Shown: positions 43,489 to 52,672 of the stretch, piece by piece
How the letters are laid out: each line of letters starts with the position of its first letter
Numbering within the stretch: the stretch's first letter is position 1
Source of the DNA: Proteiniborus ethanoligenes
GTDB taxonomy: Bacteria > Bacillota > Clostridia > Tissierellales > Proteiniboraceae
Length of the DNA: 64,000 nt
Reading direction: 5' to 3'
Assembly: GCF_900107485.1 (NCBI RefSeq)
Contig: NZ_FNQE01000019.1
Location: 1-64,000 of the forward strand
Position numbers and translations under genes: made by a program
The notes under the pieces: generated by a model
The model's database searches: none
Seen by the model: the letters and a program-made list of their open reading frames with translations, nothing else
What the model was told of the DNA's origin: nothing

Positions 43489-43678
43489 TGGTGTCGTATA
43501 TAGTACTATACTGTTATATGAAAAATATCCTCATTTATTCAAATTTAAATTAAGAGAATATTTTTTTAAGAGATGTACATAAAATCACAGGTCTAGAGAA
43601 AGCACAAATAAAACTATTCTATTAATAAATACTTTGTAAATATACCGTGGTTTTTATGAAACCATGGTTTTTGTTTTA
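43489..43678 (+). ncRNA. Candidate small RNA of about 190 nt
   Basis: The segment runs from the predicted start of a perfect sigma-A promoter to a T-tailed terminator and contains no ORF longer than about 10 codons (an ATG at 43515-43517 opens a 10-codon frame without a clear ribosome binding site). Known classes (6S, SRP, tmRNA, RNase P, riboswitches) were not recognised. The promoter-terminator pair with no gene in between is the reason for the call. The rest of the gap (43266-43453) shows only AT-rich sequence and no gene. Confidence 0.55.
43644..43678 (+). terminator. Terminator of the candidate small RNA
   Basis: ACCGTGGTTT (43644-43653) pairs with AAACCATGGT (43659-43668) with one mismatch around TTATG and is followed by TTTTGTTTT. 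It precedes the chemoreceptor gene, so it does not belong to any called protein gene. Confidence 0.85.
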
Positions 43679-43747
43679 TCAATACATTTGACTTAAAACA
43701 AATTGACTTAGAGTAGCATTATACTAACAAAAAAAGGGGGAAAATAA

Positions 43748-45448
43748 ATGAAAATTACAGTAGCTAAAAAGATTCTATTTGGCTTCGGAGCATTGGTAAT
43801 TATTATTATCGGTATTGGCTTGCTAGGAATATACGAATTGTATAACATGAATGACATGTTAAATAGTATGTATGAAGTAGAGTTACAAGGTATATCCAGC
43901 ATCAAAGAAGCACAGGTAAACTTAATTACAGCACATAGAGCGGAAAAAAACTTAATATTATCTCAGGACCTTAAGGAACAAGCAAATCATACTGAAAACA
44001 TAAGAGAGTATAGTAAACGATTTGAAGAAGCCATGAAAAAATTCGAGGGAACTATTGCTCTTGATGATATAAGACAAAAATCTGTAGAGATAAATAGACT
44101 GTGGGAAGAAGCTAAGCCAGTACAGGAAAGGATTATTCAGCTTAATTCACAGGGTAAATATGATGAGGCTTTTAAATTATCAGGACAAAATAGAGAGATT
44201 TTTGACAAAATAGAGGAATACATAGAACTCATTGCAACTCAAAAAGATGAGCAAGCATTAAAAGCATATAATGATAGTGATGCAATATTTAATTATACTA
44301 CAAAAACTGTTGTTATTATATTAATAGTATGTATTATAATTAGCATTGGTGCAGCATTTATTATTTCAAGGTTAATATCTAAGCCTATTGTAGCTATTGC
44401 AAAGTCTGCTGAAGAAATAGCTAATGGGGATTTAACAGTTGAATCTATTAGAGTAAAAAATAATGATGAAATTGGGGAATTAGCAAAATCCTTTAACACA
44501 ATGGCTGACAGCTTAAGAGATATGATAATGAAAATAGGCCATGCTTCCCAAAGTGTGGCTGCTTATAGTCAGGAGCTCTCTGCCTCCTCTGAGGAAACAT
44601 CTGCTGCAACTGAGCAGGTAGCAAAAACTATTACTGAATTATCAAATGGAGCCATATCCCAATCTGAAGAACTAGAATCCGTAAGCTCACATTTAGGACA
44701 GATTTCTGCTACTATACAACAAACTGCTGCTAACACTGAAACTGTTGTAAATGAAAGCATGAAGGCTTCCGATGCTGCAAACAGGGGAGTAATAGAAGTT
44801 GAAAATGCTGTAAATAAAATAGAAAGAGTTAAAGAAGTTTCTATGGAGACTGCTAATGTGATTAACGCCTTAGGAGAACAATCAGAGCAGATTGGACAAA
44901 TAATAGATGTAATTAAGAGCATAGCAGATCAAACTAACTTATTAGCACTAAATGCAGCAATAGAAGCTGCAAGAGCGGGAGAGCAGGGTAGAGGCTTTGC
45001 AGTTGTAGCTGATGAGGTAAGAAAATTAGCAGAAGAGTCCTCTGCTTCTACTCAGCAAATTGAAAAACTAATACATAATATTCAAAATGAGACTAACAAA
45101 GCTATAGATGTTATTGAGGCTGGAAGTCAAGAGATTTATGAGGGAGTAGAAGCAGTTAATAAGGCTGGAGACTCTTTTAAAATCATTGTTGAAGAAATTG
45201 ATATTGTAGTAGAACAAATAGAGGGCATAAGCGTAGCCACACAGCAAATTGCCTCAGGTAGCAATGAAATTGTTAGATCCGTAGATAGTATTGCAGCCAT
45301 ATCTCAGCAAACAGCAGCATCTAGTCAAGAAGTAACCGCTGCATCGGAAGAGCAAACTGCTGCTATGGAAGAGGTTGCAAGCTCTGCTCAAGAACTAGCA
45401 AGTTTAGCAGAGGAATTACAAGAAATAATTTCTAGGTTTAACTATTAA
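43748..45448 (+). CDS. Methyl-accepting chemotaxis protein
   Basis: The 566-residue receptor has an N-terminal membrane helix (about 8-30), a four-helix-bundle (4HB_MCP) periplasm-side sensor domain (about 31-180), a second membrane helix (about 185-210), a HAMP domain (about 212-265; [22 protein letters not shown]) and a long coiled-coil signalling domain with the conserved hairpin tip [32 protein letters not shown] in part and [21 protein letters not shown] precedes the ATG. The ligand is unknown. It is monocistronic; no che or flagellar genes are adjacent. Confidence 0.95.
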   Translation: MKITVAKKILFGFGALVIIIIGIGLLGIYELYNMNDMLNSMYEVELQGISSIKEAQVNLITAHRAEKNLILSQDLKEQANHTENIREYSKRFEEAMKKFEGTIALDDIRQKSVEINRLWEEAKPVQERIIQLNSQGKYDEAFKLSGQNREIFDKIEEYIELIATQKDEQALKAYNDSDAIFNYTTKTVVIILIVCIIISIGAAFIISRLISKPIVAIAKSAEEIANGDLTVESIRVKNNDEIGELAKSFNTMADSLRDMIMKIGHASQSVAAYSQELSASSEETSAATEQVAKTITELSNGAISQSEELESVSSHLGQISATIQQTAANTETVVNESMKASDAANRGVIEVENAVNKIERVKEVSMETANVINALGEQSEQIGQIIDVIKSIADQTNLLALNAAIEAARAGEQGRGFAVVADEVRKLAEESSASTQQIEKLIHNIQNETNKAIDVIEAGSQEIYEGVEAVNKAGDSFKIIVEEIDIVVEQIEGISVATQQIASGSNEIVRSVDSIAAISQQTAASSQEVTAASEEQTAAMEEVASSAQELASLAEELQEIISRFNY

Positions 45449-45460
45449 GGGTGTAGGTTC

Positions 45461-46084
45461 TTATACTAATTTTAAAATAGCTAAAGCTATCAATATTACT
45501 CCAGATAGCCAGGATAAATCAACCTTAATAGTATTAACTAGCCTTCTACCAATAAATAATCCAGAAACTACAGATATGATGCCAGCTAGAAAAGAAAGTA
45601 GGATTGTGAAGATATAATCTATATCCCCTAGGCTGTTTGCAAATCCTACGGCTAAGGAATCAATAGAAAGAGCTACTGCAAGATACAAAGCTTCCTTTGA
45701 ATTAAGATTTTTAGAATCGTCAAAATCTGCTTTAGTTTCATCTAGATAAATATCAAGAATAAGGTGTAAATTTAAAAGCCTTAGCTTAATTCTTTTATTT
45801 GAAGAAGGGTTTTTCTTTAGATAGGTTTTAATTAAGCCTTCAAATAAATAGTACACACCTAATAAAAGGAGTATTACAAAACTTATTGATATAGCAATTT
45901 TGCCAGGTATAATGTTTCTTACAATAGAACCTAAAAAAAGAGATACAGCAAGTAGACCTGAACAGATAGTACTTATAATAGAAATAGACAAAAATGGTAT
46001 TTTTATTCTATTTGTTCCATAGGCAACACTAGCCACAAATGCATCTAAAGATAATACAAATACTAATAACAAGGTTTCTAGCAA
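45461..46084 (-). CDS. ytaF: YtaF-like sporulation membrane protein (MntP-related)
   Basis: The roughly 207-residue protein has six membrane helices in two repeated halves, each with a conserved Asp motif (LSLDAFVASVAYG near the N terminus and LSIDSLAVGFAN in the second half), as in the MntP/YtaF family. YtaF proteins are linked to sporulation; MntP relatives export manganese. The start is put at TTG 46084, 9 bases after AAGGAGG; the longer frame from 46141 would place 19 hydrophilic residues in front and lacks a good site. The 3' end faces the chemoreceptor gene, 12 bases away. Confidence 0.8.
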   Translation of the reverse strand: MLETLLLVFVLSLDAFVASVAYGTNRIKIPFLSISIISTICSGLLAVSLFLGSIVRNIIPGKIAISISFVILLLLGVYYLFEGLIKTYLKKNPSSNKRIKLRLLNLHLILDIYLDETKADFDDSKNLNSKEALYLAVALSIDSLAVGFANSLGDIDYIFTILLSFLAGIISVVSGLFIGRRLVNTIKVDLSWLSGVILIALAILKLV

Positions 46085-46221
46085 ATAATATCGCCTCCTT
46101 GAATTTAAGGAACTATTAGCATTGTATTCTCTTAGTAGCAAATTGTTACAAGGTAAAATTGATATTTGAAGTCTTTCAGAAATAAGATTTATTTATTGAA
46201 ATGAAATAATACGAAGAAAAA

Positions 46222-46278
46222 AAGGATATGCTTTGAAAACTAACATTAAGTGAGAACTAGTTTTCAAAGCATATCCTT
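46222..46278 (-). terminator. Terminator of the XRE regulator gene
   Basis: A perfect 21-base inverted repeat (46222-46242 and 46258-46278) with a 15-base loop overlaps the stop of the XRE gene; on the minus strand it is followed by seven T residues. Confidence 0.92.
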
Positions 46279-46647
46279 AAATATTTTTATACACTTTGTA
46301 AGCTTTTCAATATAATTTATTGATAGATTGTCTACCTCATAAAAAAGCTCCTCTAGAGCTTCTTTTTTGTTTAGATAGTAGCTAGAATTATCCTCATTAA
46401 TTCTAGTGTTTTTTTTGTTAAGATCACGTTCGAAGGAGTTTCTAATATTAGTGGCACCCAAGAGGTAGTCCACAGATACATTAAAAAATTGAGAGATTTT
46501 AAGGATAAGGTGTGGATCATTAGGAAACCTTGTTCCCTTCTCATAATTGCTAACTGACTGCCTACTTATACTTAAGAATTTTGCTAATTCATTTTGAGTA
46601 AGATCGATTTCTTCTCTTAAAAGCCTTAAACGTTCTGGGAAACTCAT
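46264..46647 (-). CDS. XRE-family HTH regulator
   Basis: The 127-residue protein starts MSFPERLRLLREE and has an N-terminal XRE/Cro helix-turn-helix (about 4-58; LTQNELAKFLSISRQSVSNYEKG) followed by VDYLLGAT and a C-terminal helical tail. The start is ATG 46647 because AGAGGTGATTTT lies right before it. A small gene of unknown function (46720) is divergently transcribed 72 bases away, so the regulator may control it as well as itself. The role is otherwise unknown. Confidence 0.85.
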   Translation of the reverse strand: MSFPERLRLLREEIDLTQNELAKFLSISRQSVSNYEKGTRFPNDPHLILKISQFFNVSVDYLLGATNIRNSFERDLNKKNTRINEDNSSYYLNKKEALEELFYEVDNLSINYIEKLTKCIKIFKDML

Positions 46648-46719
46648 AAAATCACCTCTTAAATATCCTAACACAAAACTAATTGTACTGATTTATTATG
46701 CTGCAAAAAGAAGAAATAT

Positions 46720-46983
46720 ATGATACAATATATACAAATGGAGACAAATAAAAGAAAAAAGGGGAATGAACTATTTAAAAATGTAATTAAAAGACTAGAA
46801 GACAAGGCTCCAGAGGGGAATAGGGAGTTCGCAGAAATTACATATGATGAATTAAAGGATGCTCTAGATGAAATAGCTAAAGATTTAGTCTATAATTATT
46901 TAATATTTGAAAAGGAGGTAAGTTTTGATATTTTTTTGTCGAATTTAAAGATATATTTATATATCATTAAAAACAGACTATGA
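46720..46983 (+). CDS. Small charged protein divergent from the XRE regulator
   Basis: The 87-residue protein is not recognised. It is rich in Lys, Glu and Asp with a hydrophobic C-terminal segment (IFLSNLKIYLYIIKN). An in-frame ATG at 46738 is an alternative start; neither start has a strong ribosome binding site, which lowers confidence. Coding is supported by the amino-acid pattern and by the hairpin GGCTACC/GGTAGCC (47010-47030) shortly downstream, which may act as terminator. Its location beside a divergent XRE regulator suggests co-regulation. Confidence 0.5.
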   Translation: MIQYIQMETNKRKKGNELFKNVIKRLEDKAPEGNREFAEITYDELKDALDEIAKDLVYNYLIFEKEVSFDIFLSNLKIYLYIIKNRL

Positions 46984-47150
46984 TTTATTAAGTTTATTAT
47001 ATTAAACTAGGCTACCGAAAATTGGTAGCCCTTATAATGAACAAGTTTTGAGCTTATAGAAATACTAAACTAAAAGATACTGACATAAACAACTTATGTA
47101 GTATAATAAATGTTCCCGTCTAATATTTTTTGTATTAGTTACTATAATTC

Positions 47151-47179
47151 TTGCAATGATAGGTAAAAAGTCCTATAAT
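47151..47179 (+). promoter_or_regulatory. Sigma-A promoter of the first GGDEF gene
   Basis: TTGCAA (47151-47156), 17-base spacer, TATAAT (47174-47179), about 98 bases before the ATG at 47277. Confidence 0.72.
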
Positions 47180-47276
47180 CTATATATTGAAGTTGGGACA
47201 GCAGACTAGTTTTGGACATTAGGTATTAAAACTTCATTGACGCATGAAATGCCATAATAATGAGGTGAAGGTTCAA

Positions 47277-48596
47277 ATGCATACATCTAATATGAATAAG
47301 TATTATAGAAAACATTTTTTCGTTTTAATGATTATTTGGCTTATATCTCTATTTTCATTATCAATATTTTCCTATTATAAATTTAGCTCTGATCTAAAAA
47401 ATGAGCTAGGAAATCAGGCAATGCTTATAGCTATAGATATTGCTGAAAGGCTAAGTATAGAGGAAAAAGAAATAGATAGACTTTTATCCTTAGACTTTAA
47501 CCAATTGCTTAAGGATAATATAAATATTGAATTTGAAAAAAAAGCTCGTGCTGTAATGAATTATTCAAATATAAAATACATATATTTTGTTTCTCCTATT
47601 GATGATTCGAGAGTAAAGTATGTAGTAGAAGAAGGGGAGGAGGGCATATATAGCAGTCCAGCAGGCACTCCATTAAATATTGTATATTTGTTAGATGCAG
47701 TAGAGAGCCAGGAAACAAGATTGAAGGATACAAATGGTAGTTGGTATGTGGATAAGGATAGATACACTGTTAGAACTGAGAGATTAAAAAAAGCCATCAC
47801 ATATGATCGTCCTTCTTATTATATTAATGCAGATCAATGGGGCTCATATATTACCGGCTATGCTCATGTGTATACAGAAGATGGAAAAGACTTAGGATTA
47901 ATAGGAGTAGATATTATACTAGACAAATATCAGGCTTCTATTAAGAAATATTTAATTATTATTAGTGGATTTGTTTTTACAAACATAGGCATAGGTATAT
48001 TTGCTATAATTCTAATATTTACAGTTAAAAAGTCAGAGGAACAGATTTATGAAAAGACTGTATTATCATGTACAGACGAACTTACTTCAATATTAAACCG
48101 AAGAGGCTTTATAGAATTACTTGAAGAAGAATTACAAAAAAGCATTAAAGATAAGAGACAAATTTCCCTGCTGCTACTAGATGTTGATTATTTTAAGGAG
48201 TTTAACGATGCATATGGTCATTTAGCTGGAGATGATGCTTTAAGAAAAATAGCGACCTTACTAAAAGAAAAGGCCAATGAATATGAAGGATTTGCGGGAC
48301 GCTATGGTGGAGATGAGTTTGCTATTTTGCTTCCTGACATAGATAGGGAAAAAGCAGAGGAAGTAGCAAACACTATAGTAAATGAAATAGGAGAGTTGTA
48401 TAAAGTAGAGTCTTCTCAAAGGGGAATTCCTTTTAATACAGTAAGCATAGGAGTAACAAGCTTTGTTCCGGAGGAGGAAGTTACCATACAAACCTTAATT
48501 GACTATGCAGACACTGCACTTTATAAATCAAAAAGATATGGGCGCAATAGAGCATATGTTTTAGAAAAAAGTCCGTTGTGTAGTACAAAAGAGTAA
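47277..48596 (+). CDS. Membrane diguanylate cyclase with extracellular sensor domain
   Basis: The roughly 439-residue protein has a membrane helix at about 12-35, a roughly 180-residue extracellular sensor domain of dCache/PAS-like type (YIYFVSPIDDSRVKYVVEEGEE...), a second membrane helix (about 225-250) and a GGDEF domain with DELTSILNRRGF and the active site motif YGGDEFA. It should make cyclic di-GMP in response to an outside signal. The start is ATG 47277 behind GAGGTGAAGG; the longer frame from 47244 lacks one. It has its own promoter. No degenerate EAL domain is attached. Confidence 0.9.
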   Translation: MHTSNMNKYYRKHFFVLMIIWLISLFSLSIFSYYKFSSDLKNELGNQAMLIAIDIAERLSIEEKEIDRLLSLDFNQLLKDNINIEFEKKARAVMNYSNIKYIYFVSPIDDSRVKYVVEEGEEGIYSSPAGTPLNIVYLLDAVESQETRLKDTNGSWYVDKDRYTVRTERLKKAITYDRPSYYINADQWGSYITGYAHVYTEDGKDLGLIGVDIILDKYQASIKKYLIIISGFVFTNIGIGIFAIILIFTVKKSEEQIYEKTVLSCTDELTSILNRRGFIELLEEELQKSIKDKRQISLLLLDVDYFKEFNDAYGHLAGDDALRKIATLLKEKANEYEGFAGRYGGDEFAILLPDIDREKAEEVANTIVNEIGELYKVESSQRGIPFNTVSIGVTSFVPEEEVTIQTLIDYADTALYKSKRYGRNRAYVLEKSPLCSTKE

Positions 48597-48777
48597 AATA
48601 AGAGGAAAAGCATAGAATAGCTACAACAAAAGCTTTCGTGATTGTGCTTTTAAGTAAAATTTTCATATTCTTAATAAAAAATATGTTGTTTTATAAAGGA
48701 ATTTTGATAAAAATGTAGAAAAATAATAAAGGTAAGATAGAATAACTGACGAAAACTATTTATAAGGGGGAATTGTT

Positions 48778-49362
48778 ATGAAATCACTTAAAGGTACAAA
48801 AACTGCTGAAAATCTTATGAAAGCCTTTGCTGGAGAATCTCAAGCTAGAAACAGATATACTTATTATGCTTCTGTTGCAAAAAAAGAAGGCTATGTTCAA
48901 ATTTCAAATTTATTTTTAGAAACAGCCGATAACGAGAAGGAGCATGCAAAGAGATTTTTTAAATTCCTTAAGGAAAGCTTAGAAGGTGAAATGGTAGAGA
49001 TTAACGCATCCTATCCTGTAGGATTGTCAGATACTAAAGCAAATTTATTGTCAGCTGCAAATGGGGAAAATGAAGAATGGACCGAGCTTTACCCTCATTT
49101 TGCTAATGTAGCAGAGGAAGAAGGCTTCCCAGCTGTAGCAGTAGCATTTAGAAAAATAGCAGAAGTAGAAAAACATCATGAGGCTAGATATAGAAAGCTA
49201 TTAGACAATATAGAAAAAGACCAAGTATTTAAGAAGGATACAGTTAAGCAATGGAAGTGCAATAACTGTGGCTATATCCATACTGGGGAAGAAGCACCAG
49301 ATATGTGTCCTGCGTGTATTCACCCAAAGGATCACTTTGAGGTATTTGTAGAAGCTTATTAA
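48778..49362 (+). CDS. rbr: Rubrerythrin
   Basis: Rubrerythrin reduces hydrogen peroxide in anaerobes. The 194-residue protein has an N-terminal diiron four-helix domain with the Glu/His ligands ([28 protein letters not shown]) and a C-terminal rubredoxin domain with the Cys pairs CNNC and CPAC. Length and order fit classical rubrerythrin. A GGGGGAA ribosome binding site precedes the ATG. A flavodiiron protein gene follows at 49508, and a second one at 56712, so the region is rich in oxygen/peroxide/NO defence. Confidence 0.97.
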   Translation: MKSLKGTKTAENLMKAFAGESQARNRYTYYASVAKKEGYVQISNLFLETADNEKEHAKRFFKFLKESLEGEMVEINASYPVGLSDTKANLLSAANGENEEWTELYPHFANVAEEEGFPAVAVAFRKIAEVEKHHEARYRKLLDNIEKDQVFKKDTVKQWKCNNCGYIHTGEEAPDMCPACIHPKDHFEVFVEAY

Positions 49363-49507
49363 TAAAATGTAGAGCTAATAAAACTGTAGATTATCGTAAT
49401 TGATATCTACAGTTTTTATCATATAATTAAAATAATGTTTAGATTAAATAAAGATGATGAATAAATATAGTGTTAATATACTATATAAAACTTACAGGAG
49501 GAAATCT

Positions 49508-50725
49508 ATGAGCTATAAAATAACAGAAGGGGTCACTTGGGTAGGGAAGATACATCCTGATTTTGGACAGGTATTTGGGAAAAAGCTGTCTACAAAAATA
49601 GGGACTACATATAATTCTTTTTTAATAAAAGATGAAAAAAATGTGTTAATAGATACTGTATGGAGTCCATTAGGGAAAGAGTTTGTATCTGATTTAAAGA
49701 AAGAAATTGATTTAAAAGAAATTGACTATATAGTTATTACTCATGGCGAGCTAGATCATAGTGGTGCATTAGAAGATTTAATGGAGGAAATTCCCCATAC
49801 TCCAATATTCTGTACAGGGGCATCTATATGCTCATTAAAGGGACAATTCCATAAGGACTGGAACTTTATTCAGGTAAAGACTGGAGATGAACTAATTATT
49901 GGAGAAAGAAAATTGATTTTTTATGAATCTAAAATGCTCCATTGGCCTGATAGTATGTTTGTTTACATGACAAAAGATAATATCTTATTTAGTACAGATG
50001 TTTTTGGACAAAACTATTCTGCACATGAAAGCTTGTTGTTTGACGATTGCTTAGACGGGGAAGAATTGTACCAAAGGGCATTAAAGGTTTATGTAAATCT
50101 TTTTGCATCTTATAACAAAATAGTTAATAAAAAAATTGAAGAGCTAAAAAACTTAAACCTAGATATTAAAATAATATGTCCCAGCCATGGAGTCACCTGG
50201 AGAAGCAATCCATGGTATATTATAGATAAATATGCACAGTGGTCTAATGATTATGAGGAAAACCAAATAACTATAGCTTATGAAACCTTGCGTGGAAGTA
50301 CAGAGAAAATGGCTCAATATATAGAGGAAGGTATAAAGCAAGTGTGGAGTGAGATTAAAGTCAAATTATGCAATTTAGCCCACATGGATAATAGCGATAT
50401 CATTGTTGAGATATTTAAATCAAAGGCAGTTTTACTAGGGTCGCCTACTATGAATAACGGAATATTTCCTTCTATAGCTGGACTTATAGAGCTAATAAAG
50501 GGAACCAAGCTAAAGGACAAACATTATTCTGCTTTTGGAAGCTATGGCTGGAGTGGTGAATCAGTAGGTCAGATTATTGAAGATTTCAAAAGATATAATT
50601 TTAGAGTAATAGACGAAGGAATCAAACAGCTATGGGCTCCTGATGAGGATGCTAAAAATAGATGCATAGAGTTCGGAAAAAGCTTTGCCAATAAAATTAA
50701 AGACAGTGATAAAAAAGAAATATAA
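49508..50725 (+). CDS. Flavodiiron protein (FprA type), copy 1
   Basis: A-type flavoproteins reduce O2 to water or NO to N2O. The 405-residue protein has a beta-lactamase-like diiron domain with the ligand set His79, Glu81, Asp83, His84 (HGELDHSG), His in LHWPDSMF, Asp in FSTDVFG and His in CPSHGVTW, then a flavodoxin domain (IAYETLRGSTEKMA, GSPTMNNG, GSYGWSGES). The start is ATG 49508 behind ACAGGAGGAAA; the longer frame from 49454 lacks a site. All seven metal ligands are present. It is a clear paralogue of the gene at 56712. Confidence 0.95.
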   Translation: MSYKITEGVTWVGKIHPDFGQVFGKKLSTKIGTTYNSFLIKDEKNVLIDTVWSPLGKEFVSDLKKEIDLKEIDYIVITHGELDHSGALEDLMEEIPHTPIFCTGASICSLKGQFHKDWNFIQVKTGDELIIGERKLIFYESKMLHWPDSMFVYMTKDNILFSTDVFGQNYSAHESLLFDDCLDGEELYQRALKVYVNLFASYNKIVNKKIEELKNLNLDIKIICPSHGVTWRSNPWYIIDKYAQWSNDYEENQITIAYETLRGSTEKMAQYIEEGIKQVWSEIKVKLCNLAHMDNSDIIVEIFKSKAVLLGSPTMNNGIFPSIAGLIELIKGTKLKDKHYSAFGSYGWSGESVGQIIEDFKRYNFRVIDEGIKQLWAPDEDAKNRCIEFGKSFANKIKDSDKKEI

Positions 50726-50806
50726 ATTGGAACTTTTCGTGAATAACTTCGTCAAACTATTGTAAATACTTTAAACATACATAGTTAATCAGGAAGGAGA
50801 ATTCAA

Positions 50807-51757
50807 ATGAAAAGACGAGTTAAAATGATAGGAACATTAACTTTAGCATTAGTAATGGCTTCACCTTTAACACCAATCTATGCTTCAACAGCGGAGGAAA
50901 CTAATTTTCTTGTGAGAGATCATATTGCCTTAGAAGAAATATCAAACCTAAAGGATGAAAAGATGAATTATTTAAGCTATGAGGGTGTTGTCAAAGAAAT
51001 AAGAACAAATGGAGTTTATCTATCTGTTTCATTAGAAAATGAAGGAGAAATTACAGCTGTATTTAATATTTTTGATGATACTCCTATTGTAGATCAAGCA
51101 TCAAAAGAAGCCTTAAAAGGCCCTGAATTAAAAAATGGTCAAAAAATTATAGGATACTATAGAAAAGACATGCCGATGCTAATGATATATCCACCTATGA
51201 TAAGTCCAGATTTAGTCATAGTAAAGGACCAGGAGGATAAGGACTTTATTAAATATTCATATTTTAATGAAGAGCTAGTAAGCGAGGATAATTTTCTTAA
51301 GCTAAATGTTTCTGATGAAACAATAATTACAGATCAATATGGAGAAAAGCTAGGCGTAGAAGACTTATATAATAAAGATTTAGTAGTATTTTATTCAGCT
51401 ACAACTAAGAGCATTCCAGCCCAGACAAATCCAAGCAAAATCATAATACTTAGTAAAAAATCAAGCGAAAGCTCAGAGTTTATAGACATTGACGAAGTAA
51501 TTAAGGCTGAAAGCTATAAAGAAGATGGTATCACAATGATTCCTTTAAGAAAAATAGCAGAGGCTTTAGAGTATAAAGTAGAGTGGAATAATGAAAGCAG
51601 AAGTGTTTTATTAACAAGAGGCAATAGCTCATTTACAATTAGTATAGGTCAAGAAAAGTTTGGATATAACAAGAGCATAGGGGTGTTTGAAAAAGCTCCT
51701 GTGATCAAGGATGGAAAAACCTATGTACCACAATCCTTTATGGAAAATTTGAAATAA
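50807..51757 (+). CDS. Secreted protein with C-terminal copper amine oxidase-like domain
   Basis: The 316-residue protein has a signal peptide (about 1-27, cleavage after IYASTA region), a roughly 190-residue middle domain with the pattern of the clostridial secreted domain that begins YEGVVKEIRTNGVYLSVS, and a C-terminal stalk domain of the copper-amine-oxidase N-terminal-like family (MIPLRKIAEALEYKVEWNNESRSVLLTRG). This domain is a common wall-protein module in Clostridia and does not imply oxidase activity. The domain ends rather abruptly at VPQSFMENLK. AAGGAGA precedes the ATG. Function unknown. Confidence 0.78.
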   Translation: MKRRVKMIGTLTLALVMASPLTPIYASTAEETNFLVRDHIALEEISNLKDEKMNYLSYEGVVKEIRTNGVYLSVSLENEGEITAVFNIFDDTPIVDQASKEALKGPELKNGQKIIGYYRKDMPMLMIYPPMISPDLVIVKDQEDKDFIKYSYFNEELVSEDNFLKLNVSDETIITDQYGEKLGVEDLYNKDLVVFYSATTKSIPAQTNPSKIIILSKKSSESSEFIDIDEVIKAESYKEDGITMIPLRKIAEALEYKVEWNNESRSVLLTRGNSSFTISIGQEKFGYNKSIGVFEKAPVIKDGKTYVPQSFMENLK

Positions 51758-51784
51758 ATCGGTTCATATAATATAAATGTAATT

Positions 51785-51846
51785 AACCCTTAGATTTACT
51801 GTGCAACTCTAGGTAAGATGTAAATCTAAGGGTTTTATTTTGTTTT
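51785..51846 (+). terminator. Rho-independent terminator
   Basis: A perfect 15-bp stem AACCCTTAGATTTAC/GTAAATCTAAGGGTT (51785-51799 with 51820-51834) with a T-rich tail. Confidence 0.92.
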
Positions 51847-51875
51847 CAAAGTAAATGTTTAATCTAAACTAAAAA

Positions 51876-51884
51876 TGGTATAAT
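51876..51884 (+). promoter_or_regulatory. Extended -10 promoter of the TraX-like gene
   Basis: TGGTATAAT (51876-51884), consensus extended -10, without a good -35; start expected near 51891, close to the ATG at 51929. Confidence 0.55.
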
Positions 51885-51928
51885 ATCCTTGACATATGTT
51901 TAACATTAAAAACAACAAGGGTGATTGT

Positions 51929-52633
51929 ATGAATATAAAAATATTCAATGGTTTTCAGTTGAAAATTATAATGGCTGCCCTAATGCTATTAGACCATATT
52001 GCTCAGTTTATACCCAATATGCCTATTTGGTTTCATTATTTGGGCAGAATTGTAGCTCCTATTTTTTTCTTTATTCTTGTTGAGGGTTTTATACATACAA
52101 GCGATAGGAAAAAGTATATGAATAGACTTTTTTTATGGGGATTTATTATGTATGGAGGATCAAGATTATTAGAGCTTATTCTACCCTACGAAGCAAGTAT
52201 TCCAAACAATATTTTCTTGTCTTTAGGACTTTGCTTTACCCTACTATACCTTATAGACCTCATAAAAGAAGATGATGGAAGAAATAAAACTAAACTCAAA
52301 ATTTACGCAGTGCTAACTGCTGCCATATCATTGTTCACAGAGGCTTCTTATTTAGGTATAGGCATGGTGCTTATTTTTTATTATTATAGAGAAAAGAAGT
52401 TAGCTCTTTCTATAGGGTATATTGTTTTGTCCAGTATATTCATAATAGGAGACTTTTCCTATGAAAATATTTTTTTAATAAACTATCAATGGATGATGGT
52501 GTTTTCATTACCATTTATACTTACGTACAATGGCGAAAGAGGCAAAAGCCTAAAATACTTTTTCTATGTATTTTACCCTATACATATTTGGGTATTATAT
52601 ATTATAGGGTATTTTCTACATAATACATATTGA
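51929..52633 (+). CDS. TraX family membrane protein
   Basis: The roughly 234-residue protein has about eight hydrophobic segments and the TraX signatures: FNGFQLKIIMAALMLLDHIA, HYLGRIVAPIFFFILVEGF, and the C-terminal FYVFYPIHIWVLY. TraX was named as the F-pilin acetylase, but chromosomal copies in Firmicutes are unlinked to conjugation and their acyl substrate is unknown. The start is ATG 51929 behind AAGGGTGAT rather than the in-frame ATG at 51896. No pilus genes are nearby. Confidence 0.87.
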   Translation: MNIKIFNGFQLKIIMAALMLLDHIAQFIPNMPIWFHYLGRIVAPIFFFILVEGFIHTSDRKKYMNRLFLWGFIMYGGSRLLELILPYEASIPNNIFLSLGLCFTLLYLIDLIKEDDGRNKTKLKIYAVLTAAISLFTEASYLGIGMVLIFYYYREKKLALSIGYIVLSSIFIIGDFSYENIFLINYQWMMVFSLPFILTYNGERGKSLKYFFYVFYPIHIWVLYIIGYFLHNTY

Positions 52634-52672
52634 AAATGTTAAGGGAATTTATATAATGAAAGGAAGTTTAAG

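Noticed and set aside
43489-43678. 6S RNA as identity of the candidate small RNA
   Set aside because: The size fits, but the two ends do not pair into the long bulged stem that 6S RNA needs.
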